Assembly (NCBI RefSeq): GCF_017814945.1
Contig: NZ_JAGIPX010000007.1
Coordinates: 152,417 to 216,416 of the forward strand
Direction: 5' to 3'
DNA from: Paraburkholderia sp. LEh10
GTDB lineage: Bacteria; Pseudomonadota; Gammaproteobacteria; Burkholderiales; Burkholderiaceae
DNA: 64,000 bases
In this document: in pieces, positions 29,101 through 37,992 of the stretch
Layout of the letters: each line of letters starts with the position of its first letter
How positions within the stretch are numbered: position 1 is the stretch's first letter
The notes under the pieces: generated by a model
The model's input: only the letters and a program-made list of their open reading frames with translations
Databases searched by the model: none
What the model was told of the DNA's origin: nothing
Made by a program: the position numbers and the translations under genes

Positions 29101-29578
29101 TCAGATAGCGGATCTCGCGTTGCAGCCGCTGGTTCAGATCGACGAGAAAGTCGGATGTGCGGCGCGGCGAGCGGTCGATGCTCGCGACGAACTCCGCGAA
29201 GCGCGGCGTCATCTCGCGCGTCACGCGATACGGCGCAAGCTCCGCGGCGAGCTCGGGCGAGTAGTCGAACGGAAACTGCTCGGCGGCCGGTTCGAGAAAG
29301 TAATCGAACGGGTTGTAGACGGCCATCTCGGCAACGAGGTCGACCGTGATCTTGAACTCCGGCGTGCGCTCGGGAAACACGAGCCGCGCCTGATAGTTCG
29401 CGAACGCGTCCTGCTGCCAGTTGATGAAGTGCTGCTCGGGCTCGACACGCATCGAGTACGACAGGATCGGCGTGCGGCAATGCGGTGCCGGCCGCAGCCG
29501 CACGATCTGCGGCGACAGCCCGACGAGCCGGTCATAGCGGTAATGCGTGACATGGTTCAACGCGACACGTATGGACAC
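26129..29578 (-). CDS. Large transglutaminase-DUF2126 protein
   Basis: From a GTG at 29576-29578 the protein has 1149 residues, beginning VSIRVALNHVTHYRYDR. GAGGAG lies about eight bases before the GTG, and family members start the same way, so a longer start at 29629 is rejected. Residues 1-90 form the transglutaminase N-domain. The catalytic core has Cys180 (GSCRDSGW), His229 (DLHAWCEV) and Asp245 (LDPTSG). The DUF2126 part follows from about residue 300 to the end. A Gly/Arg/Pro-rich linker lies near residues 605-640. First gene of the three-gene cluster; its substrate is not known. Confidence 0.92.
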   Translation of the reverse strand: MSIRVALNHVTHYRYDRLVGLSPQIVRLRPAPHCRTPILSYSMRVEPEQHFINWQQDAFANYQARLVFPERTPEFKITVDLVAEMAVYNPFDYFLEPAAEQFPFDYSPELAAELAPYRVTREMTPRFAEFVASIDRSPRRTSDFLVDLNQRLQREIRYLIRMEPGVQTPEQTLVNASGSCRDSGWLLVETLRQLGLAARFVSGYLLQLAPDTKSLDGPSGTEYDFTDLHAWCEVFLPGAGWIGLDPTSGLLAGEGHIPVACTPEPGSAAPISGAVDESEVEFAHAMSITRVLETPRVTKPYTEAAWDRVLTMGAQVDSRLDAMDVRLTMGGEPTFVSVRDRDAAEWNTDALGPTKRGYAVTLMDKLRAYYGANGFLHVGQGKWYPGEQLPRWALSLYWRADGEPCWRDPTLFADERDPGRHTSDDARRFITRLADKLCVGSQYVHAGYEDTWYYLWRERRLPVNVDPFDSRLDDELERMRLRRVFDAGLSSVTGYVLPLARASDGPGWASGAWFFRDDRMYLIPGDSPMGLRLPLDSLPWVSKGDYPYQHAHDPFAEPVPLRTSAQLRMQYEGVSPEGRGGGEVGNGRGAGSGAAGSGLAAGIEPQQRMPGRGESASSVIRTALCVEARNPARAAGPGVEASTSGDGRALLHVFMPPQTALDDYLELLAAVEATAAELAMPVVIEGYPPPRDPRLQVLQVTPDPGVIEVNIHPARNWDELVDHTEFLYHAAHESYLSTEKFMLDGRHAGTGGGNHFVLGGATAADSPFLRRPDLLASLVAYWHNHPSLSYLFSGLFIGPTSQAPRVDEARNDQVYELELAFKELQRQVDLLGGKIERSGGGQLPPWMIDRALRNILIDVTGNTHRAEFCIDKLYSPDGPTGRLGLLELRGFEMPPHARMSLVQQLLLRALVAKFWQTPYTTRLTRWGTELHDRFLLGTFVQMDFDDVLADLHEAGFAFEAEWFAPHVAFRFPPIGELHANGIALALSGALEPWHVMGEEGAAGGTVRYVDSSVERLEVKVLGLNDNRHQVAVNGVRLPLQPTGRISEFVAGVRFRAWQQASSLHPTIGVNAPLTVDVVDTWTGRSIGGCQYHVAHPGGRNYQTFPVNAYEAESRRRARFFTTGHTPGPLVTQAPPRSAEFPFTLDLRHW

Positions 29579-29915
29579 TCGAGGCTCCTCAGCAGGAAGA
29601 GGCAATAAGGGGGCAGCCGCGAAAAGCAAGCTTTATGCCGTTGACCGGCCGGTCTGCTGGCTGAACTGCGTTTTGCATCTGTTGCGCGGTCACGCCCTGG
29701 CTTCATGCTTCGAGTAATTGCATGACATCGTTGCGCGCCCGGCTGCGCGCACCAAAGCGGCGCATCGCGTGAAGCGCTGCGCACGCAATGTGCGCAAGAC
29801 CTGCGACGTCATAGCGAAGCGGCATGAGGATTGCGGGACGCTCGCTCGTATGCTGCACCGACTTTCATGCGGGACACGGACAGCCCGCTCACCGACAACA
29901 CCCTGGATTGAAGCG
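29579..29915. other. Divergent intergenic region
   Basis: This is 337 bases between the leftward DUF2126 gene and the rightward zinc peptidase gene. It must hold the promoters of both, but no convincing -35/-10 pair stands out and no gene is visible. Confidence 0.5.
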
Positions 29916-30986
29916 ATGAAAGCCTTCCACTGCAATCGATGCGACCAGCGCGTATTCTTCGAGAACGTACTGTGCGAGCGTTGCGAGGCGCTGCTTGGCT
30001 ACGTGCCCGAGCTCGGCGAGATCAGCGCGTTCGAAGAGACGGGCGAAGGCCAGTGGCGCAGCCTGCATCCCGATGCCGACGGCAAGCTGTATCGTCAATG
30101 CCACAACTACGCGGTCGAAAACGTCTGCAACTGGATGCTGCCCGCCGACGACCCCGCAACGCTGTGCCGCTCATGCCGCCTCACGCGCACGATTCCGAAT
30201 CTCGCCGAACCGAACAACCGCCTTTACTGGTATCGCCTGGAGACGGCCAAACGACGGCTGCTCTATACGCTTTACGCGCTGGACCTGCCAATCGAATCGC
30301 GCAAGGCGGACCCGCACAACGGCCTCGAATTCGACTTCCTCGAAAACACCGGCGAAGACGCGCCCGTGATGACGGGGCACGACAACGGCCGCATTACGCT
30401 GAACGTCGCCGAAGCCGACGACGCGCACCGCGAAAAAGTCCGCAACGACATGCGCGAGCCATATCGAACCTTGCTCGGGCACTTCCGTCACGAGTCGGGG
30501 CATTACTTCTTCGAAAAGCTGATTGCCGGCACGCGCTGGCTCGAGCCGTTCCGCCAGCGTTTCGGCGACGAGCAGGCCGACTACCGCGAAGCGCTCGACA
30601 ACTACTATCGCGACGGCCCACCCGCCGACTGGACGGACAGCTTCATCAGCGCATACGCGACGATGCACCCGTGGGAAGACTGGGCCGAAACCTGGGCGCA
30701 CTACCTGATGATCGTCGAGGTGCTCGACACGTCCACGGCATATGGGCTCGCGCTGTTGCCGCCCGCGCCGAACGAGCCGCGTCTGACCGACCAGACGCCC
30801 GTCGAGGAAGCGAGCTTCGATAACCTGATGAAGCGCTGGTTTCCGCTGACGGATGCGCTGAACAGCCTGAACCGCAGCCTCGGCATGCCCGACGGCTATC
30901 CGTTCACGCTCGCGCCGCCCGTCGTCGACAAGCTGCGCTTCGTGCATCGCGTGATCGCGCAAGCGCCGGGGCCGGCGCGCACGTAA
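29916..30986 (+). CDS. Putative zinc-binding metallopeptidase (zinc-ribbon, DUF2248 type)
   Basis: From ATG at 29916 it has 356 residues. The N-terminus is a zinc ribbon (CNRCDQRVFFENVLCERC), with more Cys at CHNYAVENVCNW and CRSCR. Then comes a metallopeptidase-like HExxH motif, HESGHYFFEKL, near residue 195. The longer open frame upstream lacks family likeness. It probably cuts peptides in the cytoplasm, as no signal peptide is visible. It is divergent from the ATP-grasp/transglutaminase cluster, and this pairing suggests a functional link that I infer but cannot prove. Confidence 0.8.
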   Translation: MKAFHCNRCDQRVFFENVLCERCEALLGYVPELGEISAFEETGEGQWRSLHPDADGKLYRQCHNYAVENVCNWMLPADDPATLCRSCRLTRTIPNLAEPNNRLYWYRLETAKRRLLYTLYALDLPIESRKADPHNGLEFDFLENTGEDAPVMTGHDNGRITLNVAEADDAHREKVRNDMREPYRTLLGHFRHESGHYFFEKLIAGTRWLEPFRQRFGDEQADYREALDNYYRDGPPADWTDSFISAYATMHPWEDWAETWAHYLMIVEVLDTSTAYGLALLPPAPNEPRLTDQTPVEEASFDNLMKRWFPLTDALNSLNRSLGMPDGYPFTLAPPVVDKLRFVHRVIAQAPGPART

Positions 30987-31025
30987 GCCCGCGCGCCCGA
31001 CCCGCCCGTCTTGCGTCGCGGCGCG

Positions 31026-31445
31026 CTACTTCTTCTGCAACAGCGCCTTGAGTTCCTCGACGTTTTCTTCGACCCGCTTGGCGATCACCGCATACGAGTC
31101 GGCTTGCGTGCGATAAGCGGCTTGCGTGAGTTGCTGCATGTCGGCGAGCGCCTTGTGCAGCGTCTGCTGGACGAGCTCCGCCGTTTGCGCCGACGGCATG
31201 CCGCCCGCCGCCGCCTGCTTCTGCACGAGCGTCTGAAGCTCGCCCAACGTGGAGCGCAGCATCTCGGCCTGCTTTTGCGCGAGCGACTGCATGCCCTGCA
31301 CGGCCGTCTGATTCGCGGCGATCAACGCCTCGACGTCCTTGCGGCGCGCTTCCATCACGGCGGGCACGTCGAATCCGGGCAGCTTGAACTGTTCGAACAG
31401 CTTGTTGAATTCGGCGAACGGATTGGCGGCGTCAAAGGGTTCCAT
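31026..31445 (-). CDS. Phasin family protein (polyhydroxyalkanoate granule-associated)
   Basis: A 139-residue protein starting MEPFDAANPFAEFNKLFEQFKLPGFD, the usual phasin N-terminus. The rest is amphipathic helix rich in Ala, Gln and Leu. The start at 31445 has GAGGAG before it. Phasins coat PHB granules and regulate their size. It ends 39 bases from the zinc-peptidase stop (convergent) and is divergent from the P450 gene. Confidence 0.85.
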   Translation of the reverse strand: MEPFDAANPFAEFNKLFEQFKLPGFDVPAVMEARRKDVEALIAANQTAVQGMQSLAQKQAEMLRSTLGELQTLVQKQAAAGGMPSAQTAELVQQTLHKALADMQQLTQAAYRTQADSYAVIAKRVEENVEELKALLQKK

Positions 31446-31741
31446 GCGAGATCTCCTCAAGGCGCGTCGGTGGGGGGAAATGTGCAGCGAAGGGTTTGAG
31501 CGCGCACATGGCTCGATCATGCCCGTTAATGCGGCGATGCGCCAGCGCAAGGCAAGCTTCTTCGCACAGCCGTTAAGCGTGCGCCTACAAGCGCGCGCCG
31601 CCATCGCCGCGCGCCGGGCGTCCTGCCGCGAGCAGCCCGGGTCGGCGTCGGAACTGATGCGCGGATGCACTATGCTTGTCGGCGTATCCGCTGCGCGGGC
31701 GCGCTGCGATGCGAGCCCGGCGGGACGGGATGGACGGGAGC

Positions 31742-33163
31742 ATGAACACATTGACGACGGCGACCGCGCGCACGCGCCGCATCGCCGACCTGCCGCATCC
31801 GAAGGGCTTGCCGCTGATCGGCAACGCGCATCAGTTGAAGCCGGACAGGCTGCATCTGATCCTCGAACGCTGGGCCCAAGAACTCGGCGTGCCCTATCGC
31901 CTGCAGATTTGCGGACGGCCCGTCGTCGTGACGACGGACGCCGAGCTTGCGCAACGGATGGCGCGCGAGCGGCCGCATCGTTACCGGCGGATGCGACAAC
32001 TCGAATCGGTGCTGGAGGAAATTGGCTGCAATGGCCTGTTTTCCGCGGAGGGTGTCGCGTGGGAGCCGAACCGCCGGCTCGTGATGCAGGCGCTGTCGAT
32101 GCCGCACATCAAGGCGTTTTTTCCGACGCTCAACGCGATTACGGGGCGCCTGCGCGTGCGCCTCGCCCGCGCCGCGAGCGAAGGCCGCACGCTCGACATG
32201 ACGCAGGAACTGAAGCGCTACACCGTCGACGTGACGAGCGCGCTCGCGTTCGGCGAAGACCCGCACACGCTGGAGCAGGAACGCGGCGTGATCCAGGAAC
32301 ATCTCGCGCTGATCATGCCGATGCTGATGCGGCGCATCAACGCGCCGTTTCCGTACTGGCGCTACGTCAGACTTCCGCAGGACCGCCAGGTCGACCGCGC
32401 GCTCGTCGAGATCCATCGCTATGTGCGCCGGATGATGCAGCGCGCGCGGGAACACATGCGCGACGATCCGCGCGAAACGCCGCGCCATCTGCTCGAAGCG
32501 ATGCTCACGATGTGCGATGCGCCCGGCTCCAGCGTCACGGAAGACCAGGTCGCCGCGAACGTGCTCACGCTGCTGCTCGCGGGCGAGGACACGACCGCGA
32601 ATGCGCTCTCGTGGGCACTGTTCTATGTCGCCACCGACCGGGCATTGCAACAACGCCTCGCCCGCCATGCACGGCGCGTGCTCGGCGAGTCGGCCGTCTG
32701 CCCGGACTTCGAATGGCTGAAGCATTTCGATCTGTTCGAGGCGGTGTGCACAGAAGCGGGGCGGCTGCGGCCGGTCGCGTCGATCAGTTCGTTCGAGCCG
32801 CTCGAAGATGTTCAACTGGACAATCTGTTCGTGCCCGCCGGCACGACGATTTTCTTCGTCCATCGCCCCGCGATGCTCGATCCGCGCCATTTCGCGAACC
32901 CAGAACGTTTCGACCCTGACCGCTGGCTGCATCCGCGCGATGCCGGAGGGCCCCATGAGCCGCGCGCGTGCATGCTGTTCGGCGCGGGACCGCGCGTATG
33001 CCCGGGACGCTATCTGGCCGGTGTCGAAATGCGGCTCGTGCTGTCGATGCTGCTGGCGGGCTTCGAGGTCGAACTGACCGTCGATCCGGCGTCGATAGAA
33101 GAAGTTACCGCCTTTGCGATGGTCCCGAACGTAATGCCCCTCAGATTGAGGCCCCGCGCGTGA
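31742..33163 (+). CDS. Cytochrome P450
   Basis: From ATG at 31742 it has 473 residues. All key motifs are present: I-helix AGEDTTANALSW, K-helix ExxR in EAGRLRPV, and haem-binding FGAGPRVCPGR with Cys420 as axial ligand. ACGGGAG precedes the start; an ATG at 31730 is also possible. No ferredoxin or reductase gene is adjacent, so it must use partners encoded elsewhere. Substrate unknown. Confidence 0.92.
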   Translation: MNTLTTATARTRRIADLPHPKGLPLIGNAHQLKPDRLHLILERWAQELGVPYRLQICGRPVVVTTDAELAQRMARERPHRYRRMRQLESVLEEIGCNGLFSAEGVAWEPNRRLVMQALSMPHIKAFFPTLNAITGRLRVRLARAASEGRTLDMTQELKRYTVDVTSALAFGEDPHTLEQERGVIQEHLALIMPMLMRRINAPFPYWRYVRLPQDRQVDRALVEIHRYVRRMMQRAREHMRDDPRETPRHLLEAMLTMCDAPGSSVTEDQVAANVLTLLLAGEDTTANALSWALFYVATDRALQQRLARHARRVLGESAVCPDFEWLKHFDLFEAVCTEAGRLRPVASISSFEPLEDVQLDNLFVPAGTTIFFVHRPAMLDPRHFANPERFDPDRWLHPRDAGGPHEPRACMLFGAGPRVCPGRYLAGVEMRLVLSMLLAGFEVELTVDPASIEEVTAFAMVPNVMPLRLRPRA

Positions 33164-33397
33164 AGAACGGCACCCGTTTTCGCGCCATTCGTATCACGTC
33201 ATGATGCAGAGGGAATACGGCTGCCGTGCGGGTTTTCCCTGTATTTTGCGCCCTCGCAGAAGTATGCGGATGCGCTTGCGGGTGCGATTTATATCACGTT
33301 GGCATATATCCATGACGACAAGTTGTTTCATTTCTGACAGCTTTTCCCTTAACGTAGCCGTGCGGTTTTCCCTCGTCACCTACTACACAACAAGACC

Positions 33398-34567
33398 TTG
33401 TCCCGTTCCCCTATTGTCCCGTGGCTCGCGCGTTTCTATCCCGCCGCGATGAACGTCAAGTGGCCCGAGCGCCTGCGCTCGGCACTCGGCGCGTTAATCG
33501 GCATTGCGTTCACGGGCGGCAGCATGCAGCTGCTGCTCGGGCCGAACGCGAACATCCCGATGCTGGTCGCGCCGATGGGCGCGTCCGCCGTGCTGCTGTT
33601 CGGCGTGCCCGCGAGTCCCCTCGCGCAGCCGTGGTCGATCATCGGCGGAAACCTCGTGGCGGCGACCGTCGGTGTCGCCGGCGCGGCCCTCGTCGCCGAT
33701 CCCGTCGCGGCGGCCGCGCTGGCCGTGTGCGTGGCGATCGTCGCGATGTTCGCGTTGCGCTGCGTGCACCCGCCATCGGGCGCGGTTGCGCTGACTGCCG
33801 TGCTCGGCGGTCCCGCGATTCACGCACTCGGCTTTCGCTTCGTGCTGGAGCCGATCCTGATCCAGTCGGCGGCGCTGCTCGGCGCGGCGCTCGTTTACCA
33901 TGCGGTGACGGGCCACCGTTATCCACACGCGACGCGCGCAGCACCCGCCGCGCCGCAAATGCCCACGACCGCGAGCAGCATTACGCGCGCCGACCTCGAA
34001 ACGGTGCTGAACCGCCGCGGCGAGCTGCTCGACATCGATCCCGAAGACCTCGAAGCCCTGTTCCGCGAAACTCAACTGCAGGCATACGCACGCACGTTCA
34101 GCGAACTGACTTCGCGCGACATCATGTCGTCGCCCGTCGTTAGCATCACGCCCGACATGACGCTGCGCGCCGCCGCGGAGCTCCTGCAACGGCATTCGAT
34201 CAAGGCGCTGCCCGTCGTCGATCCGCGCCAGCGAGTAGTGGGCATCGTGACGCGCGCCGATCTCGTGAACAAGCCGAAAAGCGCGGACCTACGCCTGATG
34301 GAAGCGCTCGCATCGCGTCTGTTCAAGCGCGACGCGACGCGTGCACGCGTCGTCAGCACCGTCATGACGACACACGTGCGCACGGTCGAGACGGACACGC
34401 CGATCGCCGGCCTGGTGCCGTTCTTCGCTGACGACGGCCATCACCACATTCCCGTGATCGACGCGCATGACAGGCTGGTCGGCATCATCACACAATCGGA
34501 TCTGATCGCGGGGCTCTACCGGCAGACCCGGATACAGGCCGAGATGCAGCAGCGGCCCGCCGCCTGA
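33398..34567 (+). CDS. HPP-family membrane protein with two CBS domains
   Basis: About 389 residues from a TTG at 33398; an ATG at 33449 (MNVKWPERLRS) is the alternative. The TTG start keeps the short proline-containing lead (WLARFYPA) seen in HPP proteins. Residues about 20-165 hold four to five helices and the HPP signature, VHPPSGAVALTAVLGG. Residues about 240-380 hold a CBS pair (MSSPVVSITPDMTLRAAAEL and a second after VMTTHVRTVETD). CBS pairs usually bind adenosyl ligands. HPP proteins have been linked to nitrite transport in some organisms; that role is not shown here. Confidence 0.85.
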   Translation: MSRSPIVPWLARFYPAAMNVKWPERLRSALGALIGIAFTGGSMQLLLGPNANIPMLVAPMGASAVLLFGVPASPLAQPWSIIGGNLVAATVGVAGAALVADPVAAAALAVCVAIVAMFALRCVHPPSGAVALTAVLGGPAIHALGFRFVLEPILIQSAALLGAALVYHAVTGHRYPHATRAAPAAPQMPTTASSITRADLETVLNRRGELLDIDPEDLEALFRETQLQAYARTFSELTSRDIMSSPVVSITPDMTLRAAAELLQRHSIKALPVVDPRQRVVGIVTRADLVNKPKSADLRLMEALASRLFKRDATRARVVSTVMTTHVRTVETDTPIAGLVPFFADDGHHHIPVIDAHDRLVGIITQSDLIAGLYRQTRIQAEMQQRPAA

Positions 34568-34640
34568 CCTCGCTTCCGACGCGCGGTCGGCTCGACAATA
34601 TCGATCGATTCCTCCGGCGACGCGCAAGCGTCGCCGAATA

Positions 34641-34655
34641 TATCATTTTGTGATA
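34641..34655. promoter_or_regulatory. Inverted repeat upstream of marR3, probable operator
   Basis: TATCA and TGATA flank five bases (TTTTG), within an AT-rich stretch 33 bases before the start of the MarR-type gene. Typical of MarR autoregulatory sites. Confidence 0.5.
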
Positions 34656-34687
34656 CATTTTGCGTTCACCCCGGCGCGATCATCGAC

Positions 34688-35107
34688 ATGAAAGTACTCA
34701 CACGCACGTTGAACAAGGCGGACTTCGAACAGCTGTCGGAGTTTCGCTACCAGATGCGGCGCTTCGAGCGCTTTTCCGAACAGGCCGCGCAGGGCGAAGG
34801 CATTACGCCGCTGCAATATCTGTTGCTGCTGCATATCAAGGGCTATCCCGATCGCGAATGGGCGACCATCGGCGAGCTTGCGGAGAGGCTGCAGGCGCAG
34901 CATCACGGCGTCGTCGCGCTGGTGTCGCGCTGCGAGGCGCTCGAACTCGTCAAGCGCAAGATCAGCGAAACCGACCGGCGCCAGGTGGAAGTCCATCTGC
35001 TGAAAGCGGGAGAAAAGGTCCTCGCGCGGCTCGCGGAATTGCATCGCGCCGAACTGCGCTCGCTCAAGGGCGCATTCACGATTCCACAAATCGACCTTGA
35101 ATCCTGA
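34688..35107 (+). CDS. MarR-family transcriptional regulator next to a CLC channel
   Basis: A 139-residue winged-helix protein. The recognition region is ATIGELAERLQAQHHGVVALVSRCEALELVKRK, and the N-terminus and C-terminus form the dimer helices. It lies 20 bases before the CLC gene on the same strand, so the two are probably one transcript. The inverted repeat at 34641-34655 suggests it represses its own operon. Signal unknown. Confidence 0.85.
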   Translation: MKVLTRTLNKADFEQLSEFRYQMRRFERFSEQAAQGEGITPLQYLLLLHIKGYPDREWATIGELAERLQAQHHGVVALVSRCEALELVKRKISETDRRQVEVHLLKAGEKVLARLAELHRAELRSLKGAFTIPQIDLES

Positions 35108-35127
35108 CTTGACGCAGTGGCGCAGAC

Positions 35128-36945
35128 ATGAGCGACAACTCTCACAAGCGGGACTTTTCCAGCAACGCGCGTTTGCCCGGCATTTCCGCGCTGGCGGCGG
35201 GCATCGGCTTTCTCAGCACGCTTGCGGCATACGTGCTGCTGAGCCTGATTCATCTGTTCACGAACCTCTTTTTCTTCGGCAGCTTTTCGTTCGCCGACCG
35301 TTCGCCCTCCGGCAATACGCTCGGCGCGTGGGTGATTGTCATTCCCGTGCTGGGCGGACTGATCGTCGGCATGATGGCGCGCTTCGGCTCTGAAAAGATT
35401 CGCGGACACGGCATCCCCGAAGCCATCGAGGCCATTCTGTTCGGCAAGAGCCGCATGTCGCCGAAGGTGGCCGTGCTCAAGCCGTTGTCGTCGGGCATCG
35501 TGATCGGCAGCGGCGGCCCGTTCGGCGCGGAAGGCCCGATCATCATGACGGGCGGCGCGCTCGGCTCGCTGATCGCTCAGTGCGTGAAGGTCACGTCGGC
35601 GGAGCGCAAGACGCTGCTCGTCGCGGGCGCGGCGGCCGGCATGACGGCCGTGTTCGGCACGCCCGTTGCAGCCGTCCTGCTCGCCGTCGAACTGCTGTTG
35701 TTCGAATGGCGGCCGCGCAGCTTCCTGCCCGTCGCGCTCGCGTGCGCGGTCGCGGGCTTCGCGCGCGCGATCTTCTTCGGCACGGACCCGCTGTTTCCGC
35801 TCGAAACGGCAGCGCCCACGGCAATCTCGCTCGTGTCGTGCGTGATCGCGGGCCTGCTGTCGGGCGCGCTCGCGGCAGGCCTGTCGGCGGCGCTCTACAA
35901 GACGGAAGACCTGTTTCACAAGCTGCCCGTGCACTGGATGTGGTGGCCCGCAATCGGCGGGCTGGCGGTGGGCATCGGCGGCTTCATCGAACCGCGCGCG
36001 CTCGGGGTCGGCTATGACGTGATCGGCGATCTGCTGCATCAACACATCGTGTTGCAGGTGGCGATAGCGATTCTCGTCGTGAAGGCGGTGATCTGGGTGA
36101 TCGCGCTCGGCTCGGGCACCTCGGGCGGCGTGCTCGCGCCGCTGCTGATGCTGGGCGCGGGCCTCGGCACCGTGCTCGGCCACGTGCTGCCGGGCAACGA
36201 GCCCGCGCTGTGGCCGCTCATCTGCATGGCCGCGACGCTCGGCGCGACGCTGGGCGCGCCGCTCACCGCGATCATGTTCGCCTTCGGTCTCACGCACGAC
36301 GCCAACGCGCTCCTGCCGCTGCTCGCTGCAACGCTCGTCGCGCACGGCTTCGCAACCGTCGTCATGAAGCGCTCGATCATGACCGAAAAGATCGCGCGGC
36401 GCGGCTATCACATCTACCGCGAGTACGGCGTCGATCCCCTCGAACGGCACTACGTTGACGAAGTGATGACGCAGAAGCTCGATACGATCGACGCCGCGCT
36501 CAGCGTGCGCGATGCGCTCACCGCGTACTTTGGCGTGACGCAAAAACGCCGTGCGTATCCTGTCGTGCGCGGCAATGGCGTCGTGCTGGGCATCGTCGAT
36601 CGCGCGACGCTCGATGCCGTCCGCGATGGCGCGACGCAGCACACGCTCGATTCGCCGCTTGCCGATGTGCTGAAGGACGCGTCGCCCGTCGTCGCGCTGC
36701 CCGACGAAACCTGCCGTCTGGTGGCCACGCGTCTTGCCGTGCACGAGCTCGAACGGCTGCCTGTGGTTGCCGACCGCGATTCGATGCATCTGCTCGGCGT
36801 CGTGTCGCGCAGCGATCTCGTGAAGCCTTCGTTCGCGCACTTCGAAGAAGAGCACAAGCGGGAGCGTTTTCGGCGCCTGAGCTTTTCGTCGGGCAACAAG
36901 CATTTTCCTCCCGTGCGCAAGACACCGACGCACACGCAAGGCTGA
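35128..36945 (+). CDS. CLC-family chloride channel/transporter with CBS domains
   Basis: A 605-residue protein. The membrane core has the selectivity motifs GSGGPFGAEGPI (gating glutamate present) and GSGTSGGVLAPLLMLGA. The expected helix pattern covers residues about 20-440. Residues about 450-590 form a CBS pair. CBS-bearing CLC proteins transport chloride or protons and are gated by nucleotides. The start codon follows the marR3 stop by 20 bases. Confidence 0.9.
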   Translation: MSDNSHKRDFSSNARLPGISALAAGIGFLSTLAAYVLLSLIHLFTNLFFFGSFSFADRSPSGNTLGAWVIVIPVLGGLIVGMMARFGSEKIRGHGIPEAIEAILFGKSRMSPKVAVLKPLSSGIVIGSGGPFGAEGPIIMTGGALGSLIAQCVKVTSAERKTLLVAGAAAGMTAVFGTPVAAVLLAVELLLFEWRPRSFLPVALACAVAGFARAIFFGTDPLFPLETAAPTAISLVSCVIAGLLSGALAAGLSAALYKTEDLFHKLPVHWMWWPAIGGLAVGIGGFIEPRALGVGYDVIGDLLHQHIVLQVAIAILVVKAVIWVIALGSGTSGGVLAPLLMLGAGLGTVLGHVLPGNEPALWPLICMAATLGATLGAPLTAIMFAFGLTHDANALLPLLAATLVAHGFATVVMKRSIMTEKIARRGYHIYREYGVDPLERHYVDEVMTQKLDTIDAALSVRDALTAYFGVTQKRRAYPVVRGNGVVLGIVDRATLDAVRDGATQHTLDSPLADVLKDASPVVALPDETCRLVATRLAVHELERLPVVADRDSMHLLGVVSRSDLVKPSFAHFEEEHKRERFRRLSFSSGNKHFPPVRKTPTHTQG

Positions 36946-36992
36946 GCGCCGCACCATCGCATCGACAAAAAAGCCGCGTCCCGACGCGAGCC

Positions 36993-37021
36993 GGAACACC
37001 CTTCCGGCACGTGACATCTAA
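36993..37021 (+). promoter_or_regulatory. Possible ECF (sigma-E-like) promoter
   Basis: GGAACAC (36993-36999) and ATCTAA (37016-37021) with a 16-base spacer fit the sigma-E-type pattern. They lie about 80 bases before a four-gene set that includes an ECF sigma gene, so it may be autoregulated. Confidence 0.4.
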
Positions 37022-37096
37022 CTCCCCGAATCGTGCCCAGAGCGCCCGCCGTCCGTGAAGACGGGCGGGGCGCACATCACGTCGAGGAGGCTTCAG

Positions 37097-37627
37097 ATGA
37101 AATCCGCACGCTGGTTCCTGCTTCCCGCGCTCGCACTCGCAAGCGCTTTCGCCTGGGCCCAGGGCTCTGGCCCGACCGATCCTCAGATTGCCGCCATCGT
37201 CGTCGCCGCGAATCAGGCAGATATCGACGCGGGCAAGCTCGCCGAATCGAAAACGCATTCGAAAGACGTGAAAGCGTTCGCACAGCAAATGGTCACGGAC
37301 CATACGGGCGTCAACAAGGCGGCCGCCGATCTCGTCCACAAGCTCGGCGTCACGCCCGAAGCGAATCCGACCAGCGACAGCCTCAAGCAGGGCGGCGCGG
37401 AGAACATCGCTAATCTGAAGCCGCTGCAAGGCGCGAAATTCGACCGCGCCTATATCGATCATGAAGTCACGTACCACCAGACCGTGATCGATGCCCTCGA
37501 CAAGACGCTGATTCCCAGCGCGCAAAACGCCGAACTGAAGGCGCTGCTCGTGAAGGTCAGGCCCGCGTTCGTCGCGCACCTCGAACACGCGAAGATGGTG
37601 CAGTCGTCGCTGCCGCAAGCGCAATGA
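37097..37627 (+). CDS. Secreted DUF4142 protein
   Basis: A 176-residue protein with a signal peptide (MKSARWFLLPALALASAFAWA) and one DUF4142 ferritin-like four-helix domain. Conserved His residues appear at VTDHTGVN, VTYHQTV and LEHAKM. GAGGAGG precedes ATG 37097. Its stop overlaps the start of the cupredoxin gene. DUF4142 proteins are periplasmic, stress-linked and of unknown activity. First of four genes that appear to form an operon with an ECF sigma factor. Confidence 0.85.
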   Translation: MKSARWFLLPALALASAFAWAQGSGPTDPQIAAIVVAANQADIDAGKLAESKTHSKDVKAFAQQMVTDHTGVNKAAADLVHKLGVTPEANPTSDSLKQGGAENIANLKPLQGAKFDRAYIDHEVTYHQTVIDALDKTLIPSAQNAELKALLVKVRPAFVAHLEHAKMVQSSLPQAQ

Positions 37628-37965
37628 GGGCAATGAGGGGTGCGCGCGACGCCGCGCTGCGAGCGTGCGCGACGGCGCTATTCGCCGCCGCCGCGCCTGC
37701 GTGGGCCGGAACCTATGTCGTGACGATCGAGCAGATGCGCTTCAATCCGCCGACCTTGACCGTGCATCGCGGCGACGAGGTCGTGTGGGTCAACAAGGAC
37801 CTCGTCGCACATACCGCGAGCACCGACGCAAAGGGCTTCGACTCGCGCAGCATCGCGCCCGACGCTTCATGGCGCTACCACGTGAGCGCGCCTGGCCGCT
37901 ATACGTACCGTTGCATCTTTCATCCGACGATGCATGGCACACTGATTGTCGAACCGGCACCATGA
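37624..37965 (+). CDS. Periplasmic cupredoxin (plastocyanin-like copper protein)
   Basis: A 113-residue protein with a signal peptide (cut near residue 28, ending AWA). The single blue-copper domain has all four ligands: His63 (VAHTAS), Cys97 (YRCIFH), His100 and Met103 (PTMHG). It overlaps the DUF4142 gene by four bases (ATGA). It is likely a small electron carrier or copper-binding protein of the envelope. Confidence 0.88.
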   Translation: MRAMRGARDAALRACATALFAAAAPAWAGTYVVTIEQMRFNPPTLTVHRGDEVVWVNKDLVAHTASTDAKGFDSRSIAPDASWRYHVSAPGRYTYRCIFHPTMHGTLIVEPAP

Positions 37966-37992
37966 CGACATGACAACGACAGGGACAAGACA

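Noticed and set aside
33201..33452. Short open frames before the HPP-CBS gene
   Set aside because: They overlap each other on both strands, have no ribosome site and show no family likeness.
34903..37017. A 704-codon minus-strand open frame opposite marR3 and the CLC gene
   Set aside because: Antisense to two clear genes, low-complexity composition.
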